Assembly: GCA_965660945.1 (NCBI GenBank)
Contig: CBFIBS010000001.1
Coordinates: forward strand, 248,001-312,000
Direction: 5' to 3'
Length of the DNA stretch: 64,000 bases
Origin: UBA7985 sp002711265
GTDB taxonomy: Bacteria; Pseudomonadota; Alphaproteobacteria; UBA7985
In this document: in pieces, positions 15,884 to 26,437 of the stretch
How positions within the stretch are numbered: position 1 is the first letter of the stretch
Layout of the letters: each line of letters begins with the position of its first letter
The notes under the pieces: model-generated
Told to the model about the DNA's origin: nothing
What the model saw: only the letters and a program-made list of their open reading frames with translations
Databases searched by the model: none
Translations under genes and position numbers: made by a program

Positions 15884-16711
15884 ATGCCCTCAGCGGACAC
15901 CTCTGCCCCTGCCCCGGACCCTGCCACGGGCCCTGCTTCAGACGTTGCCCCGATCATCGCGCTCGCCGGCATCGAAAAGTCTTTCGGCTCGCTCGACGTA
16001 CTCAAAGGCGTAGACCTCGAGGCGCGGCGCGGCGATGTCGTCGCCATGATCGGCTCTTCGGGTTCGGGCAAATCGACGCTGCTGCGCTGCGTGAACCTGC
16101 TCGAGGTGCCGGAGCGCGGCGAGATCACCATCGCCGGTGAGGCCATTACCTTCACCAACAAGGGCCCGGCCCGGGTGCCTTCAAGCGCAGGTCAGGTGAA
16201 CCGGATCCGCGCCGACCTGTCGATGGTGTTCCAGCAGTTTAACCTCTGGGCCCACCTTTCCATTCTCGATAACGTCATGCTGCCCCAGCGTCGGGTGCTC
16301 AAGCGCGACCGGGCCCAAGCGCGCCAGCGCGCCATAGAGACCCTCGATCGTGTCGGTATCGCCGACAAGGCCGACGCCTACCCCAGCCAGCTCTCCGGTG
16401 GCCAGCAACAGCGCGCCGCCATCGCCCGCGCGCTCGCCATGAACCCGACCGCACTGCTGTTCGACGAACCGACCTCGGCGCTCGACCCCGAGCTTGAGGG
16501 CGAGGTGCTGCGGGTGATCAAATCGTTGGCCGAAGAAGACCGGACCATGCTTCTGGTCACGCATGACATGCGCTTTGCCCGCGATGTCGCCGACAAGGTT
16601 GTGTTTCTGCACCAGGGGCGCATCGAAGAAGAAGGCACGCCCGCAGAGATCTTCGACAGCCCCAAATCCGAACGGCTGCAGCAGTTCCTGTCAGCCTCGG
16701 ATCATCGCTGA
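15884..16711 (+). CDS. Polar amino acid-type ABC transporter ATP-binding protein
   Basis: A 275-residue ATPase of the HisP/GlnQ (PAAT) family. It has a Walker A GSSGSGKST, a signature LSGGQQQR, a Walker B LLFDEPTSALDP and a switch His in LLVTHDMRFA. An Ala/Pro-rich N-terminal extension of about 22 residues precedes the fold. The last base of the stop codon is the first base of the next gene's ATG. Together with the two permeases it forms an importer operon behind the DmdA-like gene. No binding protein is encoded here. Confidence 0.93.
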   Translation: MPSADTSAPAPDPATGPASDVAPIIALAGIEKSFGSLDVLKGVDLEARRGDVVAMIGSSGSGKSTLLRCVNLLEVPERGEITIAGEAITFTNKGPARVPSSAGQVNRIRADLSMVFQQFNLWAHLSILDNVMLPQRRVLKRDRAQARQRAIETLDRVGIADKADAYPSQLSGGQQQRAAIARALAMNPTALLFDEPTSALDPELEGEVLRVIKSLAEEDRTMLLVTHDMRFARDVADKVVFLHQGRIEEEGTPAEIFDSPKSERLQQFLSASDHR

Positions 16712-17613
16712 TGTTCGAGTACTGCCCCGCCATCGCCGAGCAGGTGAAGCTTGCCCTAGGCGACGAGGCGCTGAGCATCAGCGTTCAGGAACGTGCGCAG
16801 TGGTTCAGCTGCTACTTCACCACGAAGAAGCACCTCAGCATCTTCCGGGCTGCGGGCGTGGTGCTGCTGATCCTCGCCTTTACTGTTCCGGTCGCGCTGC
16901 TGCTGGGATTTCTCGGCGCGCTGGGCAAGGCTTCACGCTGGCCGGTGATCAGCCAGATTTGCTCGCTGTACGTGATCATGGTCCGGGGCATTCCGGACAT
17001 CATCTTCTTCCTGTTCGTGCCGCTGACGATCGAGATCGGTATCGAATACGTCATGCACAGCTTCGTCTACTGCCGGGATTCGACCGAGCCGTTCTTCAAC
17101 GGCATCAACATCCAGCCCTGCGCGGAAGCCGCGATCATCCCGACCCAGTTCAACCGTATCGTGCTCGCCGTGGTTGCCTACGGCATCGTCTTCGGTTCAT
17201 TTGCCGCGAACATCATCGACGGGGCGCTCAAGGCGGTTCCTTTCGGCCAGCGGGAGACCGGCTCGGCCTTCGGGCTCAGTCAGCGCCAGGTGTTCTTCGA
17301 CATCCACCTGCCCCAGATGTGGCGCTACGCCCTGCCCGGTTTTTCCAACCTCTGGCTGATCCTGATCAAGGCGACGCCGCTGCTCTTCCTGCTCGGGATT
17401 CAGGACATCATCTACTATGCCGACCTGCTCGGAAAAATGGCAACGCGACGCTACTCGACCTATCCGCACGGTGACTGGAAGCTCTGGTACTTTATCGCGC
17501 TGGGGATCTTCTACCTGGCCCTGACAATGCTCTCGCAGCTGGTCTTCACCCGGCTCGAGCGCCGCTTCAACAAGGGCATGGTGATCAACGAAACCACCAG
17601 CGGGCGGGTCTAG
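16711..17613 (+). CDS. Polar amino acid-type ABC transporter permease 1
   Basis: A 300-residue inner-membrane permease of the HisQ/GlnP family. It has hydrophobic helices from about residue 45 and the cytoplasmic EAA loop GSAFGLSQRQVFFDIHLPQMWRYALPG that contacts the ATPase. Compared with HisQ it has a longer N-terminus and an inserted periplasmic loop containing two cysteines (YCRDSTEPFF and QPCAEAA). It overlaps the ATPase gene by one base and is followed after three bases by the second permease, so the three genes are co-transcribed. Confidence 0.9.
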   Translation: MFEYCPAIAEQVKLALGDEALSISVQERAQWFSCYFTTKKHLSIFRAAGVVLLILAFTVPVALLLGFLGALGKASRWPVISQICSLYVIMVRGIPDIIFFLFVPLTIEIGIEYVMHSFVYCRDSTEPFFNGINIQPCAEAAIIPTQFNRIVLAVVAYGIVFGSFAANIIDGALKAVPFGQRETGSAFGLSQRQVFFDIHLPQMWRYALPGFSNLWLILIKATPLLFLLGIQDIIYYADLLGKMATRRYSTYPHGDWKLWYFIALGIFYLALTMLSQLVFTRLERRFNKGMVINETTSGRV

Positions 17614-17616
17614 CCC

Positions 17617-18408
17617 ATGGAAATGCTCAGCGAATGCCTCACGGCCCTGGATCAGTACGGCCTGCGCAGCTTCGGCATCGGCGAGCGCGGCTTGCCCGGG
17701 GCGACCAACACCCGGGGCGGCGCGCCGATCAACCTGTGCAACATGACGGTGCTGATCGGTTCGGGCATGCTGCGCAATATCCTGTTCGGGCTGATATCGC
17801 TATCGACCGGGTTCTTCCTCGCACTGAGCCTCGCGCTGCTGAAGTCGCGCAGCGAGTGGTACCTGACCGGCCCGGCGCGGGTGATGATCTACACCTTCCG
17901 CGGCACACCACTGCTGATCCAGTTCTTCATCGGCTATCTGATCTTTGCCAACTTCGGTCTGGGCGTGTTCCGCACGGCGGCCTACGGGGCGAGCGTGGTG
18001 CTGTTCTTCAACACCGCCTGCTACGCCGCTGAAATCCTGTATGGTGCCTACCGGGCCGTCCCCAACTCAGACCTCGAGGCTGCGCGCGCCTACGCCCTAA
18101 GCCCCTTTGACCGGTTCCGGGACGTGACCTTCCCCACCATGATGCGGCTGGCGTGGCCCGCCTACACCAACGAGGCAATATTCCTGTTCCACGCGACCAC
18201 GATCGTGTTCCTGGGCGCTGGTTTCCCGGTGCGGCGGCAGAGCGGTGATGCGCTCTACTACGCCCAGTATTTTGCCGAGCGAACCTTCAACCCTTTCATC
18301 GCTTATCCGATCGTTGCCCTCTATTTCGTGCTGGTTACAGCGATCTTGATCCTGATGATGCGGACGGTGCAGGTCTATCTCAACCGGCACCTCCGCAACG
18401 CACGTTGA
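17617..18408 (+). CDS. Polar amino acid-type ABC transporter permease 2
   Basis: A 263-residue permease of the HisM/GlnP type, partner of the preceding permease. The EAA loop reads DLEAARAYALSPFDRFRDVTFPTMMRLAWPAY. A periplasmic loop between residues about 15 and 40 (FGIGERGLPGATNTRGG) precedes the first clear helix. It is the last gene of the transporter operon. Such transporters import basic or acidic amino acids, opines or related zwitterions; linkage to the DmdA-like gene makes a zwitterion such as a betaine conceivable, but that is only inference. Confidence 0.9.
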   Translation: MEMLSECLTALDQYGLRSFGIGERGLPGATNTRGGAPINLCNMTVLIGSGMLRNILFGLISLSTGFFLALSLALLKSRSEWYLTGPARVMIYTFRGTPLLIQFFIGYLIFANFGLGVFRTAAYGASVVLFFNTACYAAEILYGAYRAVPNSDLEAARAYALSPFDRFRDVTFPTMMRLAWPAYTNEAIFLFHATTIVFLGAGFPVRRQSGDALYYAQYFAERTFNPFIAYPIVALYFVLVTAILILMMRTVQVYLNRHLRNAR

Positions 18409-18432
18409 AGCCTAACTCAAGCCGGGAGCGGC

Positions 18433-18969
18433 TCAGCGCTCCAGCCACGACCAGACGATATATTCAGCCGTACCGCTGTAGTAGCCATTCTGGACAAATG
18501 GGATTGGGCTATTGTCACCGATGGTGTTCAACTGCACGATCATCAGCACCGCGCGATCGGACTCGCCCGACTTGATGAAGCGGGCGGTCGCGGAACCGGA
18601 TCTTTCGCGATTACAATTCTTGCTGCCCTCCACACACGTACGGCCATCGAGCAGATCGAACCGTGCGTAGCCGTCCTCATCGATACGGCTGAATTCGAAA
18701 CTGCGGTTTGATGCTGTCAACCGGTTGGATTTACCGAGGCTTCCCTCTGAGACAACGGTCAGCACGCCATCCTGGAGCGTAATCTTGGCTGATCCTTCCA
18801 GCCCTTCCCAGTCGTGCGTGACAATTGTAGCGGCGTCTTCACCGGTGGCCAGAGAGGCATCATCGATGGTGCCCAAAGCGTCCTCTACCTGCTGATCCAG
18901 CGCCGAAAAGACACAGCCCGACAGGGCCAGAAATGAGAGGGCAACAGTCGCATGGACAAGGTGGCGCAT
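18433..18969 (-). CDS. Putative lipoprotein of unknown function
   Basis: A 178-residue protein with a lipoprotein signal peptide: MRHLVHATVALSFLALSGC, with lipobox LSGC and the lipid-attachment Cys at 19. The mature part is hydrophilic and looks beta-rich (SAKITLQDGVLTVVSEGS, RFDLLDGRTCVEG), with two more cysteines that could form a disulfide (DGRTCVEGSKNC). AGGAG precedes the ATG. It is convergent with the ABC transporter operon; a small AGCCG-GGAG-CGGCT hairpin lies at 18420-18433 between them. I do not recognise the family. Confidence 0.8.
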   Translation of the reverse strand: MRHLVHATVALSFLALSGCVFSALDQQVEDALGTIDDASLATGEDAATIVTHDWEGLEGSAKITLQDGVLTVVSEGSLGKSNRLTASNRSFEFSRIDEDGYARFDLLDGRTCVEGSKNCNRERSGSATARFIKSGESDRAVLMIVQLNTIGDNSPIPFVQNGYYSGTAEYIVWSWLER

Positions 18970-19127
18970 GGAACATTCTCCTGAATTTGATTTTTGTCAC
19001 AATTGATCTTGCAATTTAAATTTGTATTTCTGCAAAAGGACTCTTGCGTCAAGCCTGTGGAAAAGCGCGCCTGCGCCATGCAGGGCCGTGGGTTACGCGT
19101 CTGTAGGGCTTGGTCTAAACCTGCCCT

Positions 19128-20186
19128 ATGAGCGCCGACCTGACCCAGACCCTGACGATTCCCCGCCCCGATGACTTTCATCTGCATCTGCGGGACGGCG
19201 AGATGATGCAGGCCGTTCTCCCCTACACGGCGAGGCACTTTGCCCGGGCCATCGTCATGCCCAACCTCGTACCACCGGTGCGGACCGTCGCCGACGCACA
19301 GGCCTATGCCGACCGCATCCGTGGGGCGATCCCGAACGGCTGCGACTTCACCCCGCTGATGACGCTCTACCTGACCGAGACCACCGACCCCGACGACCTC
19401 GAAGCCGGCTTCGATGCCGGGCTGATCATGGCCGTCAAGCTCTACCCCGCCGGGGCAACCACCAATTCGGACGCCGGCGTGCGCGATCTGACCCGGGTCG
19501 ATGCGGTGATCGAACGCATGGCCGACCGCGGCATCCCGCTGCTGACCCACGGCGAGGTCACCCACGCCGAGGTCGACATCTTCGACCGCGAAGCCCGGTT
19601 TATCGACGACGTGCTCGATCCCCTGCGCCAACGCTTTCCCACGCTGCGGGTGGTCATGGAACACGTCACCACAGCCCAGGCCGTGTCCTATGTCGGCGGT
19701 GACCAGAGCGGACGGCTGGGGGCGACCATCACCGTCCAGCACCTCATGCTCAACCGCAACCACATGCTCGTGGGGGGCCTGCGACCGCACTACTACTGCC
19801 TGCCCGTGCTCAAGCGCGCGAGCCACCAGGACGCGCTGCTGCGGGCAGCGACCAGTGGTGATCCGCGCTTCTTTCTGGGCACCGACAGCGCCCCTCACCC
19901 GACACACCTCAAGGAAAACGCCTGCGGCTGCGCGGGTGTGTTCTCGGCACCGAACGCGCTCGCCTGTCTGGCACAGACCTTCGAGGATGCCGATGCGCTG
20001 GATCGGTTGGAGGGTTTTGTCAGCCGCTTCGGCGCAGGCTTCTACGGCCTGCCGGTCAGCGAGGCGCGCCTGACCCTCGAGCGCTGCGAAGCGCCCCTGC
20101 CCCCGCCCGACCCGATACAGGTCGGGGACCGGAGCGTCACCGTCTTCGATCCCCTGCGCCCGGTGCACTGGCGCGTCCGACCCTGA
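19128..20186 (+). CDS. pyrC: Dihydroorotase (class II)
   Basis: A 352-residue zinc amidohydrolase that interconverts carbamoyl aspartate and dihydroorotate in pyrimidine synthesis. All class II landmarks are present: H18 and H20 in DDFHLHLRDG, the carboxylated lysine K104 in MAVKLYPAGATTNS, H141 (LLTHGEV), H179 (MEHVTT) and the catalytic D252 in FLGTDSAPH. Length matches the E. coli enzyme. It is followed after 46 bases by pyrE, so the two genes form a pyrimidine pair. The AT-rich 150 bases before it are shared with the divergent lipoprotein gene and should hold its promoter. Confidence 0.96.
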   Translation: MSADLTQTLTIPRPDDFHLHLRDGEMMQAVLPYTARHFARAIVMPNLVPPVRTVADAQAYADRIRGAIPNGCDFTPLMTLYLTETTDPDDLEAGFDAGLIMAVKLYPAGATTNSDAGVRDLTRVDAVIERMADRGIPLLTHGEVTHAEVDIFDREARFIDDVLDPLRQRFPTLRVVMEHVTTAQAVSYVGGDQSGRLGATITVQHLMLNRNHMLVGGLRPHYYCLPVLKRASHQDALLRAATSGDPRFFLGTDSAPHPTHLKENACGCAGVFSAPNALACLAQTFEDADALDRLEGFVSRFGAGFYGLPVSEARLTLERCEAPLPPPDPIQVGDRSVTVFDPLRPVHWRVRP

Positions 20187-20232
20187 ACCCCGCCGCGCGT
20201 GCCCGACAAGCCCGCCACTCAAGAGGATCCCC

Positions 20233-20940
20233 ATGCAAGCTCCGGCCTTTATCGACCCCGCACTGATGGCACAGATCACCGCTCGGTCCCTGCTCGAGAT
20301 CGGGGCGGTCAACTTCCGCGCTGACGAGCCCTACACCCTGACCAGCGGCATGAAATCGCCCGTGTACATCGACTGTCGCCGTCTGATTTCCTTCCCGCGG
20401 TTGCGGGCCACGCTGATGGACTTCGCCGTCGCCACCCTGCAGCGCAACGTCGGGCTGGAGGCCTTTGACGCCATCGCGGGGGGCGAGACCGCGGGCATTC
20501 CCTTCAGCGCCTGGATCGCCGAGCGCATGGGGCTGCCGATGAACTACGTACGCAAGAAGCCCAAGGGCTTTGGCCGCGATGCGCAGATCGAGGGTGCGCC
20601 TGTGGCGGGCAAGCGGGTGCTGCTGGTCGAGGACCTGACCACCGACGGCGGTTCGAAGTTCCGCTTCATCGACGCCATCCGGGCCGCCGAAGGCGAGTGC
20701 GCCCACACCTTCGTGCTGTTCTTCTACGACATTTTCGAACAGACCCGCCCGGCGCTTGCAGCCCACGGGGTGAGCCTGCACGCGCTGGCGACCTGGCGCG
20801 ATGTCCTGGCTGAGGCACGGGCGCAGCAGGCCTTTGACAAGATCACGCTGGATCAGGTCGGGGCCTTCCTCGGCGACCCGCTGGGCTGGTCCGCTGAGCG
20901 CGGGGGCGTGGGCGAGCTGGGAATCCCGGGCGCGTCCTAG
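20233..20940 (+). CDS. pyrE: Orotate phosphoribosyltransferase
   Basis: A 235-residue phosphoribosyltransferase that joins orotate to PRPP to form OMP. The PRPP-binding motif VLLVEDLTTDGGSK lies at about 129-142. Other family blocks are TSGMKSPVYIDCRRL, AGGETAGIPFSAWIA and MNYVRKKPKGFGRDAQIEG, the catalytic loop with its lysines. GAGGAT lies a few bases before the ATG. It follows pyrC directly, and a hairpin at 20981-21000 closes the unit. Confidence 0.96.
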   Translation: MQAPAFIDPALMAQITARSLLEIGAVNFRADEPYTLTSGMKSPVYIDCRRLISFPRLRATLMDFAVATLQRNVGLEAFDAIAGGETAGIPFSAWIAERMGLPMNYVRKKPKGFGRDAQIEGAPVAGKRVLLVEDLTTDGGSKFRFIDAIRAAEGECAHTFVLFFYDIFEQTRPALAAHGVSLHALATWRDVLAEARAQQAFDKITLDQVGAFLGDPLGWSAERGGVGELGIPGAS

Positions 20941-20980
20941 CGCCTTGCCCTGCCCTACCCTGCCGATTGCTTTCGGCGAG

Positions 20981-21000
20981 CCGGCCCCGTCACAGGCCGG
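20981..21000. terminator. Hairpin between convergent pyrE and AEC permease genes
   Basis: CCGGCC (20981-20986) and GGCCGG (20995-21000) form a perfect 6-bp stem around an 8-base loop. It sits between two convergent genes, as expected for a shared terminator, but has no T tract on either side. Confidence 0.4.
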
Positions 21001-21004
21001 GACC

Positions 21005-22045
21005 TCAGCCGAAGGGCTGAAAACGCAGCACCAGCCACACGGTTAGCGGCGCCGACCCCACACTGATCAGTGTCATCACCGCCAGCGCGAGCGACACCGG
21101 CTGATCCTGTCCATAGCGCGCGGCGATGGCCGGCAGCATGCCACCGGTGGGCAGGCAGGCAATGATCAGACAGGCGTGGATCACCACTGGATTGGCCGGT
21201 AGCCAGCCCAACGCCTTCCAGCCCAGCATGACCACCCAGAATGCGCCCAGCACGATCAGCGGGTGGAGCAGCATCTTGACGGTCACGGCGGCTGCGATCC
21301 GGTTCAGACTGGCGCTGAGGTCGGTGCCGTAGAGACTGGCCCCGACGAAGAACAGCGCCAAACCGCCAGCGCTCCCCGCTAGCAGAGCCACGCCCCGCTC
21401 GACCGGCCCCGGCACAGCAACCGGAAGCCCGGCGAAGGCCAACCCCAGCAGCGTCGCGACCACGATCGGGTTGCGGGCAACCCCGCCGATCACCCGGAGC
21501 ATTCGCTGAGCCGGGCGGTCAGACAAGCCCGCATCGCCCCGCGCGGTACCCGACTGATCAGCGCTGCCTTGACCCGCGTGCACCCGGCTGCGCCCGAGGT
21601 CGGCAAGCAGCAGGGCCAGCGGGATAATGAGCAGGTTCTCGACCAGCAGCTGCTGGGCGATGGTCGCCAGCGCCAGTGTGCCGAACAGCGCGGTGACCAG
21701 CGGCATGCCGATCATGATGCCATTGGACATGGACCCCACCAGCGCCAGCAGTGCCGCCGGCGTCGGCCCTTCCCCACCCGGCCCCCGCACCAGCACGTAG
21801 GTCAGCAGAAACGACAGCAGGGAAGCCAGCGTGAAGGCTAAGACAAAGCCACCGTGAAACACGGCGCCAAAGTCCTGCACGCTAATGCCGGCGAAAATCG
21901 CCGCTGGAATGGCAAAGTTACGGACAAACGCGCCAACCCCGGGGATGGCTGCACGCGGGAACCAACCCCGCCAGACGGCGAGGAAACCCAGCGCGATCAC
22001 CGCGGCCAGCGGCAGGGTCACGCCGAGGATGGCGAGAAACGTCAC
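21005..22045 (-). CDS. AEC-family (auxin efflux carrier type) transporter
   Basis: A 346-residue membrane protein with two five-helix bundles typical of the AEC family, separated by a hydrophilic loop at about residues 150-185 (GRSRVHAGQGSADQ...). Recognisable pieces are GAFVRNFAIPAAIFAGI, GSMSNGIMIGMPLVTALFG and the C-terminal LPTGGMLPAIAARYGQD. Family members move malonate, malate or other organic anions. The substrate is unknown. It is transcribed in the same direction as acs but separated from it by a 334-base hairpin-rich spacer. Confidence 0.9.
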   Translation of the reverse strand: MTFLAILGVTLPLAAVIALGFLAVWRGWFPRAAIPGVGAFVRNFAIPAAIFAGISVQDFGAVFHGGFVLAFTLASLLSFLLTYVLVRGPGGEGPTPAALLALVGSMSNGIMIGMPLVTALFGTLALATIAQQLLVENLLIIPLALLLADLGRSRVHAGQGSADQSGTARGDAGLSDRPAQRMLRVIGGVARNPIVVATLLGLAFAGLPVAVPGPVERGVALLAGSAGGLALFFVGASLYGTDLSASLNRIAAAVTVKMLLHPLIVLGAFWVVMLGWKALGWLPANPVVIHACLIIACLPTGGMLPAIAARYGQDQPVSLALAVMTLISVGSAPLTVWLVLRFQPFG

Positions 22046-22379
22046 GGTAGAACAGCCCTCCTTCGGCGGTTTAGCGGGGTGCTGACAAGGCTCTTAGCCT
22101 CAACCCGACGCGGGGCCAACCGCGTTCGAGCCTCAAGCCCCTTAAATCCGGGGTTCAGCCTGCCTGAACCCCTGCCACGTGGCGAACGCGGGGGGAGCGG
22201 GGTCAGGGCTGGCGCGCAGCGCCACCGCCAACGGCGGCGCACCGCGGCCTTGACCCGGCGATGGGGCAGCGCCCCAGAAACAAGGGTCGAGACGGCGCGC
22301 AGCGGCGCGAGACGCTGGCAAGGCGCCGGACCGCAGCGCGGTCGGTCCGGTTGAGCGCTTTCGGAGGCGCCAGCGCAGT
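22046..22379. repeat. Hairpin-rich intergenic spacer with several strong dyads
   Basis: 334 bases without a gene between acs (ending at 22380) and the AEC permease gene, both on the minus strand. Strong dyads are GGGGTTCAG/CTGAACCCC (22150-22158 and 22164-22172, 5-base loop) and CCGGACCG/CGGTCCGG (22326-22333 and 22343-22350). A third imperfect hairpin, GCGCCaCCGCC-AAC-GGCGGCGC, lies near 22215-22240. The spacer shares GCAGCGCGGTCGG with the spacer at 8472-8828, which hints at a dispersed palindromic element. Confidence 0.5.
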
Positions 22380-24347
<1,968 letters not shown>

Positions 24348-24493
24348 GCGACGAGGCTTTCTGGCTGCGGGTCTTACGATCTTGAGGTCTGTGGTTCTTG
24401 TTGCGGTCTGCGGAGATCGTCAGGACGGCAGACGCGCGCGCCCATCTGACCCCAGGGCGCGGGCGCGATCAAGCCCCGTCGGACCGCCGCGCC

Positions 24494-25402
24494 TCAGCCG
24501 CCACCGCTGCGGAGGTCCTCGATCAGGCTCAGTTGCGCCATCCGGTCCTCGAACCAGAGCTGATCAGCCCCCCAGCTGACTGAAAACCCACCGTAGAGCC
24601 AGGCAAAATCCAGCGCTTCGCCGGGGCTGCGGACGGCGCTATCCGTTTCCTGTCCAGCCCCCCGGCTCGTGGAGACTGCAGCGATGGCCTCGGCCAGACG
24701 CAGTATGCGCGCTGGATCGGCGACCCGGCCGGGCTGATCGATGGGGTTGAAGAACAGGTTGGCGAAATCATAGCCCGGGTGGCCGACATAGCCCTTGGGG
24801 TCGATCACCACCCAGCCGCCACTTCGGTCCCTTTGTCCGGGGTTGTGCATCAGATTGCCGTGGTGGATATCCCCGTGCAGGGGCAGCGGCGCCGGGCCTT
24901 CGAGGTCAAAGCCGGCGGCAAAGGCCCGCCAGCGCGCCAACCGCTCACTCCGGGCGAGCGGCAGCCCGAACACGTGCTCCCGGACATCGGTCAGCGGGAT
25001 CAAACCGGCGGGCACCGGCCTGCCCTCACCAGCCCGCAGCGCGCGCCGCGCCTGCCGGTGCAGCCGGTCGGTGGTCGTCACCAGAATGTCGAAGGCACGG
25101 GCATCGTCAAAATCGTCGAGGTTGCCCAGCGCCGGGCGCTGATCCAGCCGCGGCATCAGGATGGCGTCGGCGTCGCGGCGCAGCACCCGCACCGCGCCCT
25201 CGCCGGCCCACCATTCGAGCAGCGCCATGCCGGGGCGTTCGTCGCTGCCGGGTTTGGCGACCTTGAGCATGGCGGCAGCGGTGTCAAAGGCCCCGTCCTC
25301 GCAGCGGACAGGCACCAGCCACGAGGACCCGGTCTCGACCGGCTCTCCATCAAGCTTCAAATCCCATTTGGTTATCCGAGACCCTACAAATTCAGCCAGC
25401 AT
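24494..25402 (-). CDS. APH(6)-type aminoglycoside phosphotransferase-like kinase
   Basis: A 302-residue kinase-fold protein of the family that includes streptomycin 6-kinases (APH(6), also called the aminoglycoside/hydroxyurea kinase family). It has the Brenner motif LHGDIHHGNLMHN with the catalytic Asp, and the metal-binding VVIDPKGYVGHPGYDFANLFFNP. The ATG at 25400-25402 overlaps the end of the LysR gene by 11 bases; a TTG 33 bases upstream is also open. Chromosomal members may act on natural antibiotics, sugars or unknown metabolites, so resistance is a possibility and not shown. Confidence 0.87.
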   Translation of the reverse strand: MLAEFVGSRITKWDLKLDGEPVETGSSWLVPVRCEDGAFDTAAAMLKVAKPGSDERPGMALLEWWAGEGAVRVLRRDADAILMPRLDQRPALGNLDDFDDARAFDILVTTTDRLHRQARRALRAGEGRPVPAGLIPLTDVREHVFGLPLARSERLARWRAFAAGFDLEGPAPLPLHGDIHHGNLMHNPGQRDRSGGWVVIDPKGYVGHPGYDFANLFFNPIDQPGRVADPARILRLAEAIAAVSTSRGAGQETDSAVRSPGEALDFAWLYGGFSVSWGADQLWFEDRMAQLSLIEDLRSGGG

Positions 25403-26303
25403 TGGCCCTCTCACCCGTGCGTTCAGCCACCACAAATGTATGGAGAATCAAGTCTGCCAGCGCGTCGTACACCAGACGGATCTTGGCACTGGTATGCAGT
25501 TCACGATGGGTCACGAGCCAGATCGGAAAAGTCAGGGGCGATGCATCGCGCAGCACACGCACCATGTTGGGAGACTGATCGCCGATGTGGCGGCTCATGA
25601 GGCACAGACCAAGGCCTTCCTGCGCCATAGCCCATGCCACCGGACCGCTGAGGGTGTCGTGAAAGAAATTCTTGGCTGTCAGCTCAACGCCATAGCCCTT
25701 CATGACAGCCATCATGCGCGCCGGATCCCCGAACGAGATGAACCGATGCCCCTTCAAGCCTGACGAGACGCTCGGTTCTCCGAAGGCGTCGATATACGAT
25801 TGCGCGGCATAGACCCCCGCACTGCTTTCCGCCACCAACCGCGCGATCAGGTCCCCCTGCTCCGGACGGGCGTGACGAATCGCGATGTCAGCCTCGCGTC
25901 GCTGCAAGTTCTGAATATCGTCGCTGGCGACGATCTCAAGCCGCAGCCCCGGAGCCTTGCGGGCAATCTGCGCGATGATGCGCGGCAGGTCGTAGAGCGA
26001 GAGCATATCGCTGGCGGTGATCTTGACCGTGCCTGCAATGTCATCCGAATGCCGCCATGCCGCGCGGCTCAGCAGTTCCGCCGCCTTTGACATGGCGCCT
26101 GCTTGCTCGAACAGAGCCGTCCCCGTTGGGGTCAGCGTAAGGCGCCGTCCCTCGCGCTCAAACAGCACGACCCCCAGTTGCGCTTCGAGGGCCTCAACCT
26201 GCCGTCCAATCGTTGGCTGAGTCTGCCCCAGCGCCCGAGCAGCACCCGACAGCGAGCCAGATCGAACTGTAGCCACAAAAGCCCTTACGTGATTCCAGTC
26301 CAT
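25392..26303 (-). CDS. LysR-family transcriptional regulator
   Basis: A 303-residue LysR regulator. The N-terminal helix-turn-helix is SGSLSGAARALGQTQPTIGRQVEALEAQLG followed by FEREGRRLTLTPTG; the C-terminal part is the periplasmic-binding-protein-like effector domain (SDDIQNLQRREADIAIRHARPEQGDL). The ATG at 26301-26303 is preferred over an upstream start because family members begin MDWN.VR.F. The next gene overlaps its 3' end, and a methyltransferase gene is divergent. A LysR gene commonly controls its divergent neighbour. Confidence 0.95.
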   Translation of the reverse strand: MDWNHVRAFVATVRSGSLSGAARALGQTQPTIGRQVEALEAQLGVVLFEREGRRLTLTPTGTALFEQAGAMSKAAELLSRAAWRHSDDIAGTVKITASDMLSLYDLPRIIAQIARKAPGLRLEIVASDDIQNLQRREADIAIRHARPEQGDLIARLVAESSAGVYAAQSYIDAFGEPSVSSGLKGHRFISFGDPARMMAVMKGYGVELTAKNFFHDTLSGPVAWAMAQEGLGLCLMSRHIGDQSPNMVRVLRDASPLTFPIWLVTHRELHTSAKIRLVYDALADLILHTFVVAERTGERANAG

Positions 26304-26437
26304 GAGCCAGCCCCCGCATCTATACAAATATTTATAACGCTTGAGTGAATTTCTGCAATTTTTGTATAATCCAGAACGGACTAGAACGGCAGCATTCGTC
26401 CGAACGACACACCATCAACAGACAGAGAACCCCTCCC

